Source: Apostichopus japonicus (taxonomy: Eukaryota > Echinodermata > Holothuroidea > Aspidochirotida > Stichopodidae). Taken from it: a stretch of 64,000 nucleotides of DNA. The stretch lies in the NCBI RefSeq assembly GCF_037975245.1, contig NC_092571.1, positions 16,363,917 to 16,427,916 of the forward strand, given 5' to 3'. The notes under the pieces were generated by a model. The model saw only the letters and a program-made list of their open reading frames with translations. It ran no database searches and was not told the origin of the DNA. Below, piece by piece: positions 28,949 to 54,554 of this stretch. How positions within the stretch are numbered: position 1 is the first letter of the stretch; every line of letters starts with the position of its first letter. A program made the position numbers and the translations under genes.

Positions 28949-30003
28949 AGGGCTGGTTGCAACATTTTGAGCCAATGGGATATGTAGTAACTCCAAGAAA
29001 CTTGCACGCAAGAAAAGACAAAGTACCGTTCCTCTGTTGCTCCATTTCTTAGTCTCCTTAATCAGTTGTACAGTAAGAGTCGCCATCTTAAGTGGACGCT
29101 CTTTAGAAATACGGTAAGATTCCTTCAGGATCAAAACTGTCTGTCAAGATTGGATAAGCCAGACATAACTGTGTTTTTTTTTAAAACATTTATGGGTTGT
29201 TGTATTTTTGTCACTAGTGTTGGTTAGAGGAGGTAAGGTTGACGAAGGATAAGCTCTCACTTTTGCACCGGCCCCTACTGAAAGCATCACTATACGCTAC
29301 GGACAGATAACTGCACAAACACTGACGAAATATATTATTATTGTTATCATAATTATCATCATTGATATTGTTTTATTTGATTATTTCATTGGCGATTTTC
29401 AGAAGGCAGTTTTCTGTGTACTTTTGGCATACATAGATATATTTACAGTAGGCCTATATTTACACATGCGCTGAATTTCTTTTAAACTCTCCTCCTTACC
29501 TACCACCACGAGAGGGTGGGGAGGGGGTGGGGGTCATGGAATACATTACCGGGCGGTGAAATAATAGAAACAAGAATATTGCATTCCGCACGAACATGGA
29601 TTAGCCCGACTTTAAAAAATGGGTCTGGAACAATTATGTTCCCGGTCACGTTCCATCTGGCCGCATTTTCCATGTTGTATCGATTCCAATTGGCCGCACT
29701 GACCATGCTGCACATCGGCTGTCAAAAGGTTGAAACTATGGGACGCGACTCGAGCGCGGGTTTCGAGTAGAGACAAATCCTGTGGGTGGCGAGACTTTTT
29801 TCCAGGCGTCGATGGTTTGCGGAGCCCGGAGTCCGCTTAAATTACTTTTTTAACGTCAAGTCCATGAATCCAAGTTACCTTTCATTCATTCTGTTTCCGA
29901 TAGGTGTGGTTCTTGTGGGTCGTGGGTCAGTGCTCTGGGTCATTGGCCTACAATTCGTGGTATTCTGATGTAGTATACCACGTACAGTATAACCCAATGA
30001 ATT

Positions 30004-31176
30004 TTATCGGCGAAACAGTCCTCTTAATTTCATCATAATATCATTTCTTAAAGTTCTCAGTTCATTCCTAAACTCCTTGTTAACGATCGCATAGACAAAG
30101 AGATTCACACAGCTATTCATTACAATGATGTATTGAAAGAAAGTATAAACCGCATACAATCCGGGTCTCTCCATCCGCCAACTCTCCGTAGTCTGTCTCG
30201 GGATGAACCTTAGTGTCGTCTGCAAGAACCACGTGGTGATAAAGATGGCGGAAATGTAGAAAAGCATACGAAAAGTAGCATTTACCATAGCTTGGCTTTG
30301 TCCTACTCCGTTGTTTCTCGCCGAGTTTTCCACGAGAGCGTTCCTACTATTTGTGACATTTTGGTTGTTATGGACACTACTATTATGTTGGCTAGCATTG
30401 ATGCCGTTTGCATGAGTCAAGCCCACTGGATGTAACGCACGCGGTGATTGGCTTACTGACGTGGCCGATGGCGGCGGAAGCTGAGTTATGGTAGTGTTAA
30501 CGACGACTCCCGTGGAAATATTTCCTCTTGGAGTAGATGTACTATCGGTAAGATGAATAGCGACTACTCGATTTCTGCGAAGCTTCCTCACTTTATAGTA
30601 AATGATGACGTATAAAATTAGGTTAATTAGGATTAGGATTACGTAGACAAAACTAAACGGGAGCAGCGCCAAAATACGGGTAATGCCATGAACGCTGAGA
30701 TAACACGAAGGCTCTCCAGGAGACGCAACTTCACGGATACGCCACCAAAATAAGTGCGGAACATTTATCAAAAACGCGAGGAGAATGACAACAGTGACCA
30801 GAATTGCTGAGACTTTTTTCCCGCTGACGAATCTCGAGTGCGGCCTGGTGACGGCGAAGAAACGGTCAAACGCCACCACAGTGTTAACATTGAGGGACGC
30901 CAACGGTGCCGCAAGAGTTAACCACGTGACCATCTTACATAGAAACACACTACGAAAACTCTCCAAAGTTAAATACTGAACCGCACCGATTGGGAGCACC
31001 ACTGACGCAATGACAAGGTCAACTATAGCGTGACCTATGATGAAGCAATGTGAAGAACTCTTTTTCTTCTTTTTGGAATAAATGTAGAGAATGATAACAT
31101 TAGTTGGAACGCCGATGATGGAGGCAAAAAGACACAAACAGAAACCAGTAATGATGTAAGGTTCCATCTCAGACAT
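30004..31176 (-). CDS. Orphan rhodopsin-like (class A) G-protein coupled receptor, 390 aa, single exon
   Basis: An intact intronless frame with seven hydrophobic segments. Landmarks are N26 in GVPTNVIILY, D53 in IVDLVIAS, C80 before TM3, DRF at 104-106 (F in place of the usual Y) and C158 in the second extracellular loop. TM6 has TTW at 314-316 without the CWxP proline. TM7 has NLFVY at 358-362, lacking the NPxxY proline. The third intracellular loop (about 196-300) is long and Ser/Asn/Thr-rich. A basic cluster KKKKK follows TM1, and the C-tail is short and basic. It is a clear paralog of the receptor at 23,508-24,767 on the same strand, so a local gene duplication is likely. Ligand unknown. 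Confidence 0.93.
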   Translation of the reverse strand: MSEMEPYIITGFCLCLFASIIGVPTNVIILYIYSKKKKKSSSHCFIIGHAIVDLVIASVVLPIGAVQYLTLESFRSVFLCKMVTWLTLAAPLASLNVNTVVAFDRFFAVTRPHSRFVSGKKVSAILVTVVILLAFLINVPHLFWWRIREVASPGEPSCYLSVHGITRILALLPFSFVYVILILINLILYVIIYYKVRKLRRNRVVAIHLTDSTSTPRGNISTGVVVNTTITQLPPPSATSVSQSPRALHPVGLTHANGINASQHNSSVHNNQNVTNSRNALVENSARNNGVGQSQAMVNATFRMLFYISAIFITTWFLQTTLRFIPRQTTESWRMERPGLYAVYTFFQYIIVMNSCVNLFVYAIVNKEFRNELRTLRNDIMMKLRGLFRR

Positions 31177-33440
31177 GCTTAAAGTAACTATAAGTGTCTA
31201 TAAGCGAAGCAAGCAAAAATGACGTATCTATTAATTGTATTTATATTGTAACCAGGTATAAAACAAATTTTCAATAATATTTTGTTTTCGATAAATGGCC
31301 GTAGCGTTAACACAATAGTTATTTACACACTATATTCATAACTTGTCAAGGGAATAATATAAGTGCTTGCCCATATTTATTGTTAATTGTGGTTATTATA
31401 TATAACTATATGTGAATCAATGATCAAGATAAGAATAAATGAAAGTAAACCGCGCACACATGCACGGACAGACAGACAGACAGACACACGTTCCATCGAC
31501 GTTATTAATCAAGAGTATGCAAACACAGCTTTTATACATTTAAATGATATATCAAAAGTAAAATATATGATATAACCAAGAGTTTGTTAATTCATTTAAA
31601 CCTATATAAAATCAGCCCAAAAGAAATATACGTTTACGTTGTTATCTTCACCTGTTGGTTTTATAGTAAGAGATGGCGATTGAGAAACCGTCAACGATTT
31701 AAACAGTTTGTGACATTCTTACGAAATGCGCAGGCGATCTTGAAGAGAGAAAGAAGACTGTCCCTTTAATGTTTCCTGAATGTAGGCGACGACAACTCGA
31801 GAATGTGTATCACACGTATATATGTACACTTGATGAAAATGATTGCATTGGAAACTGTTGACTTTTTGGATTCCACGGAGTTTACATTAGTAATAAATAT
31901 ATCAATTAAAGAAAGAGAGGCCAAAAAACACCCACAAAGACATGAAATGAAGGTTTGAATGATCGGTTTTTCGCTTTCATCCGAAGTTTCTTTTCAGAGT
32001 CCGAATGTTCAAAGGAAAATTCTTATAGCTTAAGCCGTCATTTGGCGTAACATTGACGGAGTTTTTAATACAGTAACCACTCAATCGGTCGATGTCAGTA
32101 AAGTTTCAGCCACTAATCCTGCATCGGTTGTCAACTTTTCTTTGGTACAGTTTTGTAATCACATTAAGAACGCTTTCAGTAAGTTGTTGAAAATGCTGAA
32201 CCACTGGCTTAGTAAAGGTCCGAAAAGGCCAACTGATTTACAAACACATATGGGCATATCCCAAGAAAAAGCTCCATCTGCTAAAGTTTGAAAACGAAAT
32301 TTCCAGAAACTTCTGTTGAAAGTTTTGCTATAAAGCTACTATTAAAGACATTCGGGTTTAAATCAGTTGACTGATTATAACACAGAATACATCTGTATAT
32401 ACTAAAGAGATTCCTCCGCCGTAGTTAAAATAGTGCTATAAGTTATGAAATGTTCACATAGAAAAATTCAATAAAAACGACAGATGACTTATTTCAAGAA
32501 AAGTTTCCATCTAAATTTTAACAAATGTATTTATATGCGAAGAAACTTGTTGGTGTCGCGGAATCCTTAATTTATTTTTTTATTTTTTATATACATTCGT
32601 CCAGGGTACTAGTTGTATCGCTATTGGACAGTTCACCTAAACGACCAATGTGCGTTGATGTATCCATCCGCATAAAAAAAAAAAATATTGCTAACAGCTC
32701 AGTGACATAAGAAAGTAGAAAATCGTGTTTTGATTATTCCAGATGATCTAGTGATTTTAATTAACAGACCGGAAGGTAACGTTTTGTATATTCCAAAATA
32801 ATTACACAAAAACAAAGAAGCCAACTGCGCGAAGTTGCTTCTTGTAAGAAATAACGTTAAGTTGTTGCAACTACCATAAGTAACTAGGACTCTTGAAAGA
32901 AACACGATCGGAAGCCTTGAAACTACTGTTAATCATTTTGACCTGCATAAATTAAAAGTCTGTTTTGACCTACATTTAGAATTTGTTTGTATTTATGGAT
33001 GACTTCTCTATGCGTTTTTTTTTCCGCACGTAACCATGCAATTTCTATCTATACCCGCGTGTAGCACTATAACGGGTTTTTTTTTTCATTTTTTTTTTGC
33101 TGTTGTTGTTCTTTTCCGTTATTCAAAATTGGTTTTATTAAGTTCTAATAATTCAGTCACTTCTGAATACAATTTTGAGTACCTTGAGAAATATGAACTT
33201 TGATGCAAATGAAGAAAATCAGTCACAGTTCAGCTCCTATACGAAAGAGAAATTAAAAATCGAATCAATAATTTTATGAAATAGACGAAAACTTCTTCGC
33301 TGTTTCCTTTTTTCTTTAAACATAGTTGAAAAACAATTCGACTTATCACGTAGATATATACTTCCTATATCTTCGCAACACGAAACCTGACTTTTGTACG
33401 TGCAAGCTATCGATTAATTATAATTTAGATAATGTGAAAC

Positions 33441-33870
<430 letters not shown>

Positions 33871-36777
33871 ACATAATTCACCAACGTTGTAAATAAAACG
33901 TAGCACATTCATGTTCACTTACTTTACGCTGGATTGTAGCTCTTTTGGTACATAGTCCATGTATTCATGAAAATTCTGGTTCCCCTTCTGAAGAAATGTA
34001 AGTTTCTCCCATAACAAGAAACACGAAAAGAAGAAAAAAATAACAAGAATGCTGCCTCGGTGTTTTAAAATAGAAGCTTGTTGAATAAGCGAATGTTTCC
34101 AATTACTACATGGATTCGTATACTGCTCCTTTTCCCAAATATTGTTCAATTTCATTACCGCAGTAACTTGACAATTTCAGCTCCGGTTTATAGACATTTC
34201 TTAGCTAACATATAGCTTGTTTTGACAAAAAATGTTCCTCTGAATACTAACAGCAATTATCAGATCAGCTCTCATCCAAACTCAGATATATTTCATATAA
34301 AGTTAATCTTTGAAATCATGTAATTGCAGCAAGTGAAAGCCTTGAAAATTATATTAAAAAAAAAGTAAGAAATATAGAAAGAAGATTTTCCCCCTCGTGT
34401 ATGACATTCGCTTAATGCTTTTAAGAACCTCAAAATTGAGGAAAGTATTCCATAGTTTCAGAAAGAACGTAAGATGTCAAGCATACACTATACAGTCATT
34501 TAAAAGAGAAAGCAATCACAATTACATATTTGTAATATTCTTCTTTTTTTAATGTATAATATGAACTTTTCCCCTATTGACCTTCCCCTCTGTTTTTTAG
34601 ACCAAACAATAAAATAATCCACAAGAGATTAATTTTTCAAATTAAATGACCATGTACAATCCATTTCCAATCTGTAAGCGGAAAAAAATAATAATAAAGA
34701 ATATAAGAACAAATAGGTCAAAATTGAGTTATATCGATGACGAAATCATTAATTAAAAATTGCTGAGCTTGAACTGAAAATATCGTTTTTACGTTGAGTT
34801 TATGTGTGGCACTGTGTGGGACTGGAACATTGAATCTCTTGTGACAAGAAGATACGGAAAATCACATAAACAATCAACCTCTGAGTATATTTCCCCCCTC
34901 AAACATTATCACCTGGTAACTTGAATCAACACTTCGACAAATCACTTACCCTATGTGCTAATTATAAAGTTAGTGCATATATATATAGGCATATGTTAAA
35001 CTGCTTAGGCTACCTGCTGGCTGGGGCGTTGAGAGCTACTCACGTCGGGATCCTAGGACAATTATGTGACCCGGCCTCCATCTTTCCTTAAATATATTAT
35101 GAAAATGAGATTACATTATGCTTGAATTCCATGAGCCATCTAATTTACCCCAGGCCCCGGGCTGTACCCCCTCCTTCCCCCTTGCAAGACAATTATATTT
35201 GTAATACCAAACATCAAATGCAAAGTCAATAAATGATCACAATAATTACGTATTGCGCGAAGTGGGTTGTGAGTAAGAGGGATGAATATTTGTAAAATGT
35301 TGCTTCTAAATTTAATTCTTGTCCATTATATGGTGATTTAGATGATGTTGCACTATAGCCTCCTCAACAAACAAAATTTTCTCGGTTCCATTTGATTGTT
35401 TGAAATTAATAATTAAAAATGAATGACAAGGGTAGCGTACATGTGTTTTTCTCCCTACTCCACTTTCCGTATATGACTCCCCCCATCTCCCCCACCCCAA
35501 CCGACCATCTCCATCCCTGAAGGAAAATAATTCAGTGCTAAGCTTTAGCTGTTCATATGCTTTTATGTGACTTTCATTGCTATACTTCGGCTGTTTTTTT
35601 TTTTGCGTTTGCACGCCAAATAACCACTTTCGTTATACTTTAGACCTTGATAATTATGTCGATAACTTTAACCACCATATTCAACAAATTTGTGCAAAAA
35701 ATTGAAACAGACAAAATCAGTTGAAGAAAGAAAGTCTTTTTTATGCTGTTTGACTGTTAACGTCAAAGGAGGAACGACCAATCAGACGTCACAAACGATG
35801 CATTGATTTTCAAATTAAGTTAATGACTATGAAATGAACGTATATTATACTTCTGTTATGTAATGACAAGACAAGGTCGAGAAAATTAACTGATAATTTT
35901 GTTAAAAATGGGAATCGTGTTCATACTCCAATCCGGTTGAATAAACTTATACCAATCATCAGGTTATTTAATCTACATAATGACAAATATACACACTAAA
36001 TAAAATGTCCAGAGTGGGGTTACTATACCCTGTATATGTATACATGTACAATATGACAAAATGACGCGCAACCGTGCAGTACAGCGGCTCCAGGATTCTT
36101 ATCAGAAAGAATCTGTTGCTACGTGACTAAGTCACTTTTGTCCAATCGATAGGGTCGGGGGGGGGTGGGGCCTGGGAGAGTTACGATGTGGGTCTGCAAA
36201 TATAGTGAGATACAATGATCTATTCTTTTTGAAGGGACTCGTGATACTTTAAATGACTTCATTATCATATCGTCAGTGCCCCCAATCTAACCGGACACTG
36301 GGTTGAAATGTATCAGTTGTATACAGTGAACCAGGTATATATCCATTTAAGGAATTTTTTTTGTAACAAGGTATATATCCACTTAAGGAAATCTGTTTGC
36401 AAGTTTAATCAGGGAGTTGTGTAATACAACACACGGTGCATAGTTTGTTTCAATATTGTATAATGGCTTTGATAACCTGTCGTATGTATATTGTCTGTTC
36501 AAAGTATCTCTTTCGAGATCCGGCTTTGGGAATCGCGAGTGATTTTCGAGTTGGTTGGCATCATGTTTGATCTCTAGAGTAAGGCAAAATATGTCACCAA
36601 AAACAGAACTAGTATTGTTCGATGCGGTTGGTTGGCACCTGCAGTGGAATTGAGGCCTTCCTTGCCAGTTTCGGACCTCTGGACATACAATCAGCGTCCA
36701 TGGCCTGGTGGTTGGGGCCCGGTGGAGGCTGGAAGTTTTGTCACTGTTCTTGATTTTCCAACTCATTACGTTTTCAA

Positions 36778-36952
36778 TTATATATACATATATATATATA
36801 TTAATATATATTTATATATATATATATATTTATATCTATATATATATATATATATCTATATATATATATATCTATATTAATATATGTATATATAATTTCA
36901 ATTATATATATATATATATATATAACTTCAATTATATATATATATATATATG
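36778..36952. repeat. TA-rich microsatellite cluster
   Basis: Alternating TATATA blocks are interrupted by TTTATAT, TCTATAT and a repeated AATTTCAATTATA / AACTTCAATTATA word, which shows local tandem duplication inside the array. Confidence 0.9.
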
Positions 36953-39443
36953 CGACCAGTACTGACTATACTTTGTGAATATAAAATCCAAACATTGGCT
37001 TTTTTTTACTTCAAATCACTCGTTAATGTAATTTCTGTATCTCACTCCAGATCCACCCATTCTCTAAATGCTGCATGGATGTTTGACAGTTTTTCCCTTT
37101 ATTCCTATATATGCATGTCTACGTGTACCAGGGTGTGTGTGCTTTAGATAAGATTGTTAGACGTATCTTATTTCAATTACAAATTATAATCTACCATGCT
37201 AAACCCTACGAATTCCCTGCATGGCGACGTAAATCGACGTACCGGCATTGTATTGGTTTCAGTTCGCCTGTTCTTTACAAATCAATTTACAAATATTTGT
37301 AAGGCACAACATCTTACACACAACCGTACATGACAATAAGATATTCATGTAAGTCAGGAAAACTGTCTAGTACACTTGCCGGACGATGAAAGCCACGTTT
37401 ATTTTTGTCAACTCTAAACCATGACTCTTCCAGGAGGATTGACTACTCAGGGAATACATATTAATTACAGTTAATAACATGTTACAGTTAATTACAGAGT
37501 ACAGTTAATTACATGTTCTTTTGATCGTTAGAAGCCAACACTCCAAAAAAGTTAGTTTAAGTGAATAACTGAATATGAGGAAACAACAACACCATTGCTA
37601 AAAATTGGCCAAAAAAAAAAAAATCATGAGAAATATATTGCAATTAAATTTTAAAATATTGTAATAATATTAATCAACCACCAAGTTTCAAACGAAAAAT
37701 TTTGGGGTAAATAAAACTGCAAAATAGAAAGTGTACCAAACATCATCGATTCTTCCAAACATACAGTAGCTTGACACAAATTCACAAATGTCCATTTTGG
37801 TCGACCGCTTCTGGCAAGTTGCCAAATTTTAATTAACATATTATTCAATGATTTCAGTTGGATTTTATGTAAAGAGCTTCCTCCACACTGCGACGGTCTT
37901 TTCTTTGTATTAGTATCGATAGCATGCTGAAGCTTGTAAAACAGATTTTTCGGGGAGTTTATTCTATATTATTTGAAAAGAAACAAGTCAAGTGAATCAT
38001 AAAATGTATGGTGAATATGGTTTTTTCAGAAGTGTATAGGACATAAAAGAAAATATATATTAACCATGATCTATTAAAAATAAAAAATCTGCTTTAAGAG
38101 AATGGGGAACAGGACAAAAGCCTTTATTTCCTACTCATAGCAAACCTTAATCATCTAATGGAGTCATAAATAAGATATGAAAAAATAATTTCAACCAAAA
38201 TTAAGATGTTTTTAAGTAATGCCAGTCACCTCCCCAGAAAAACAAGAATTAGAAATTAAGAAAACAGTGCTCCTCTCATCAACGAACCAAACACACTGCA
38301 ATTGACAAAGTCGAAGGTGCTACATAATTTTGTTCAAGTGGATTTTGTTCGTTATGGTCCTGGCAGGAACAAAATGAATTTCTTCGGAACTCATGAGTGA
38401 CATGTATTCTTCGGCAGTGAGCAACATGCTCTGTGAAAGCTTGAGGAATTCTGCGACAGTGGTCGTTTGAGAAGGATGGTCCTCTCTCTGTTATGTTCAA
38501 TCGCTCTTTTTCAATTTATCCCTGAGAACAGAAAAGAGATGTCTATATATTGAATATCTCGTGATGATGAAATCGTTCTCATGGAACGTGGACGTTTATG
38601 ATCACGTAAACGTTGTCCAACACTTTCATTTATCCGGAGCCAAAATGTTGCATAATTATGGTGACATATCTTATCACCATATTGTATTCCAAACATATCA
38701 TTAACCCCCCCCCCACCCCCAAAGGAAAAAAAAGAAAAGAATTAGGAGCAAAATTTTGAACAAACAAAGACTATATTGGCTAGAATGGGATTCAAACTAT
38801 GCTAATAAGTCGTGTCTGTTTTGTACAAAAATAAATTTCCCGCAATGTTTGTTATTGATGGTGACACCTATCTGTACACAGACAGACAGGCAGATAGACA
38901 GATAAACTTACAAGACTGAATTAGTCATCTTGTAAAGAACAAGGGTTTTTATTTCTGAGGTCTCTGATAGAATCTCTTTTTCAAACCAAAAACTTTCCTT
39001 TAAATCAGCAACAAACTTTTAAGCTTAGAATGTTAAGCTGAAAAGTGACCCTCGGTAGTAGAAAATAATACTATACGCTGCCAAGAAAACTATCAAACCA
39101 CCAAGTGGAAGACAATTCCTCTTATCGCTTTACCTCTGTCTCGATGAGAACGATCAACTTTTTCGAGTCAATTCTGCTTGACCATATAATTGCTGTTTTC
39201 TGCAATTTGGAAAGTACAAACACTTCGCCACCCTTTGTCAGTAAACTAATTTGCTGACTCTCCTACTGGAAAACCTGCCCCTAGTTTATCAGAGTAGAAT
39301 ATCTTTTGGAATTTTGGTACGACAAATACAATTTTACTGATGATTGTTGTCGTGGTTGAGATGAAAATGTATGCAATAGATAGCAGACACTGTAAGACCC
39401 CCCCCCCCATCACCCCCTCAGAAAAAAGAGACTGTTCTAAGAC

Positions 39444-50972
<11,529 letters not shown>

Positions 50973-51662
50973 TCTTCCTTCTATGACTGGTGGAACTGGA
51001 AGTGAAAGGAGGTAAGATTCCAGGCATATGCCATACACTACGGACGTTCTCACACTAGTTTTGACAATGATTTATCACGTTAACGTTACAACTGTATAAT
51101 GATTCGCGCGTGACTATCGTACGAGCGAATATAATAGGCTATAGAAGTAAATATGGATATCGTTTTAGTTATGTGCTTCGACCTTGAGCTTCAGCTAGAG
51201 TGAACACAGAGCATGTAGACATGTGTCATTATATATGTGTCATATATTTCGTGGAGTGTGACCGTTGATATTAGGTAATATGAAATTTTGTAGTTGCCTG
51301 GATGATTTTGCCATTTTCCTTTCCTTTTTTCATTTTGAGTTGGCTTTTTTTTTCTTTCATTCATTTATTTGTTTCGCAAACGCTGTTATTGGGGAGACAG
51401 TGGAAGGAAAATTATTTCAAAAAATTGTTCCAAACTTTCTACACGGTCAGCGGAAAAGGAGTGCCAGAGGGGCAACTACATAGCTAAGCTTTAGCCAGCC
51501 TCCCATTTCGATCGCTTGTTGTATTAATTGACAACTCTTTTATGCAAGCACTAGTTGGCTCCATTGTAATACTTATCATAGTCTTAGAGTTATGGAAAGT
51601 TAATGCCCTTTTACCCAAAGCCTTGTGTTGCGTTCACACAGATATATAGAGATACTCATACA

Positions 51663-52060
51663 CAGTTGCGGAGCTAGGGGTATTGGTCAGGGGGGCAAGA
51701 ATGGTCTGTAGGGGCGCTTTCAACACTATCTAAGCGGAGCGCCACCACAGGTTGGCGCGGAGCGTACAGAAATTTTTTGGGTAAAGATACTTCCTAGATC
51801 GCCGGAAATTACCATTTCCGGGCCTTGCTAATTTGCAGATAAACGAAGAATAAATAGGTGTCATCGCCATTTTGTCAGAAAATTACACCAACAAAATGTG
51901 AAAAATGTCAATAGGTAGATGAGAGCGCAATAAAAAATTCAATAATCGCGAATAAGTAAAAAGTGGTAAAAAGCTGAAAAGGGCACCAGCAGTCCATTTG
52001 AGTCCGGCAGGGGGGGGGGGCATCCTGGGCCTCCCTGACTGTAATGACGCTCAGCCACTG
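51663..52060. mobile_element. Non-autonomous hAT-type element, deleted copy
   Basis: The left end CAGTTGCGGAGCTAGGGG and inverted right end GACGCTCAGCCACTG match the element at 21,122-21,697. Flanking 8-mers CTCATACA (51,655-51,662) and CTCATGCG (52,061-52,068) agree at six of eight positions, consistent with an older insertion. An internal segment of roughly 170 bp present in the other copy is missing here. Confidence 0.85.
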
Positions 52061-53057
52061 CTCATGCGAACTACCAGGTTACATAACATACAAATTCAGG
52101 TTTCGACTTCTGTCGTTCACTATAACTTTTTTTTTCTGGAAAATGTTATCAGGTTGCATTAAGTCAAAGAGAGAAAATACTAAAATGAACACTAAGAACT
52201 CATTGACAGAGACAGACAGACATTTTGCATGTAAAACAGTTTGTTACGGTGAATTGAACAAAGTTTGTACCGTATGTAAGTTGAGTCAATAGCAAGTGAA
52301 CATTTAAAGTTGCTATGAGTTTGCTTTGGATGGTTGGGGAGTAATTTTGTGATGTACAGTGTACGGTCTTCGCGGCTGATCCGACTATTTAGCGAAAGGT
52401 ACAGAAAAAACCGCCGTCTTGTTTTGACTATTGAGAAAAATGACCCTGGAGCGCCCGTTATATAATCTTGGCAACAAAGTCGGATTTATCGCTTGAGGGC
52501 CCTTTACTTGATGCTACTATCAAGTTGCGTACTGGAGAACACATAATATATAAAATACGACCCAAAGGATGGACGCTCTCGGTTCATGCTTCAGTGGATA
52601 GCCTAAGCTTTCCCAATTATGGGTGAATTATAGGTGACCGTTTGGGGAATAAATTCAAGTAATACGTCGTACTGAACAAGGTCAATATAATCAGTGATCA
52701 CGGCCCATCTTGACCAACTGATCTGTACAGATCAGTTGTCTTGACGTATGAAGAAAAAAAATGACGTATGCTATTTCACTCAAGGAAACCTTTAGTATGA
52801 GGTAGACTCACCTTCGTTGCCCGTGTAAACAATTGGCACATTGTTCAAATTCTACGAAGCAAGATAATAAGGTACGCTTTCGTTTTCTTTGAGGTCCTTG
52901 TTTTGAATGTTTTTCATATTTGTACAAAGCGACCGGTGGCGTTTCGTTTTTATGAATGCCATAAATTCTTAAGCCTCATTTGGATATTCATAAATAGCGT
53001 AGGTTTAGGCTACCTTAACTTAACACTTACGTTGTGGCTACTGACACGGAAGCAGGA

Positions 53058-53976
53058 CACTTCGCCCAACAACCATTTCGCCCAACTGCCATTTCGCCCA
53101 ACCTTACCATTTCGCCCAACTAGCCTGGTCATTTCGCCCAACCAGCCTGGTCATTTCGCCCAACCAGCCTGGTCATTTCGCCCAACCAGCCTGGTCATTT
53201 CGCCCAACCTTGATTAAATATGATACTTCAAAAGGAAACGTTCGGGAATTTTTAACGTTACAGGATACGAATCGAATATTAAGGAATCTTTAGGATGGAT
53301 CAGTGTTTTAGGGGTTAGGTTTGATAGTAAACGTTCGGGAATTGTTAACGTTATGGGATTCGAACCGAGTATTAAGGAAACTTAAAGTCGTGGTTAAATT
53401 GATTACAAATGTTAATTCATATGTGGTTACATTGATAAAGTGGTTAAATTGATTAAATATAGTACTTCAATATTACGGACGGGTTTTATACTTTTTTCTT
53501 CAATTTAATAAGGAAACGTTCGGGAATTTTTAGTCAGTATGATGGATCAGTGTTTTAGGGGTCAGGTTTGATAGGTTTTTATGAAGACCGATTCCCCTGT
53601 GTTTGTATAATAATATAACTCCCATTGTATGCGTAAACGCCTAAAGTAGTGTAATCCTCCCATTATACCCGAAATAACGTACTGTTCAGACTTCGATCGA
53701 TATCGAGCAGACCGCACTTTTTTATTTACCTATTACGAAGTAACCTAACGCAAAAAAAAAATCAAATTGAACCAGTGAATAGAAAAAGTAATAATATTCT
53801 GACTGAATATTAGTAAAAATAAGGTTGGGCGAAATGACCAATACGGTTGGGCGAAATGACTATGATGGTTGGGCGAAATGACCGTTGGTTGGGCGAAATG
53901 ACCAGGCTGGTTGGGCGAAATGACCAGGCTGGTTGGGCGAAATGGCAGTTGGGCGAAATGGTTGTTGGGCGAAGTG
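53058..53976. mobile_element. Foldback element with tandem-repeat inverted ends
   Basis: The left arm (53,058-53,212) and right arm (53,822-53,976) are inverted repeats built from units containing CATTTCGCCCAAC. The outermost 46 bases are exact inverse complements, and inner units are a 22-bp repeat ending in CAGCCTGGT. The middle of about 600 bp holds three copies of AAACGTTCGGGAATT and no coding frame. No clear target duplication is visible. Superfamily unresolved. Confidence 0.85.
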
Positions 53977-54554
53977 ACTAGAAAGCATTGACACAAAGTA
54001 GGCCTAATCTAGGCCTAGATCGTTTATCTATAAAGATACCCGGGTCTATTGACACGTACGTCGACTATTGGCATCCAGTGAAAAGTTGTGTAAAGTTGTT
54101 TGAGCTGTTATAAAGGTTCGTCCGTATTGATAATTAAGCCTAAAATTATATATGACCCATGCCTCTTTAATTTTATCTGAAGGAATCTAGGCATCATTCT
54201 CCAACTTCCAAGGTATCTATTATTGTTGAAGCATTTTGAGCCTCACACCAATAACGCATCAGGACATGATTTCGTCAGGTCCTGCAGTGTGAGCCAACCG
54301 GCAGCAATGGGGCTAATTTCTTTGGAGTCTGGCTAAATTTTGGCACAGGGGAAAACATCCAGAATAAGAGCTGACCAGTCAATCAGTTCTTGATTGAGGG
54401 ATCCTGATGTGAACAATCAGTCTTATGTCACCCAACATTGTTTCTTTGTGGGAGACACCAGCTTAGTTTTAACAGAAACATTTCTTTCACATTCCATTTC
54501 AACAGAGAGTCCATCCTCTGCCATATTTAGACCAAACAAGCAGTTTTTTCCCAA

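Larger units (their letters stand above)
24768..30003. other. Spacer between the two GPCR genes
   Basis: I find no gene. Contents seen: a TA dinucleotide array at about 25,911-25,948, several C runs (for example 25,702-25,712 and 27,704-27,712) and a 26-bp tandem repeat at 28,871-28,948. Frames here are short and show no protein family I recognise. Confidence 0.5.
50973..54554. other. Divergent intergenic region between the LPCAT3-like and NPL-like genes
   Basis: The two start codons face away from each other about 3.6 kb apart, so this stretch must hold both promoters and 5' UTRs. I cannot identify a TATA box or core element with confidence. Two mobile elements (51,663-52,060 and 53,058-53,976) fill much of it. 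No other gene is seen. Confidence 0.5.

Noticed and set aside
38279-38696. Two minus-strand frames with a vaguely Tc1/mariner-like stretch (RLRDHKRPRSMRTISSSRD)
   Set aside because: Similarity is too weak by eye, frames break, and no catalytic DDE motif or inverted ends are seen. A translated search would settle it.
50973-51053. In-frame upstream extension of the LPCAT3-like first exon
   Set aside because: It opens at GTG, not ATG. The ATG at 50,972 has a good context and gives a normal N-terminus.
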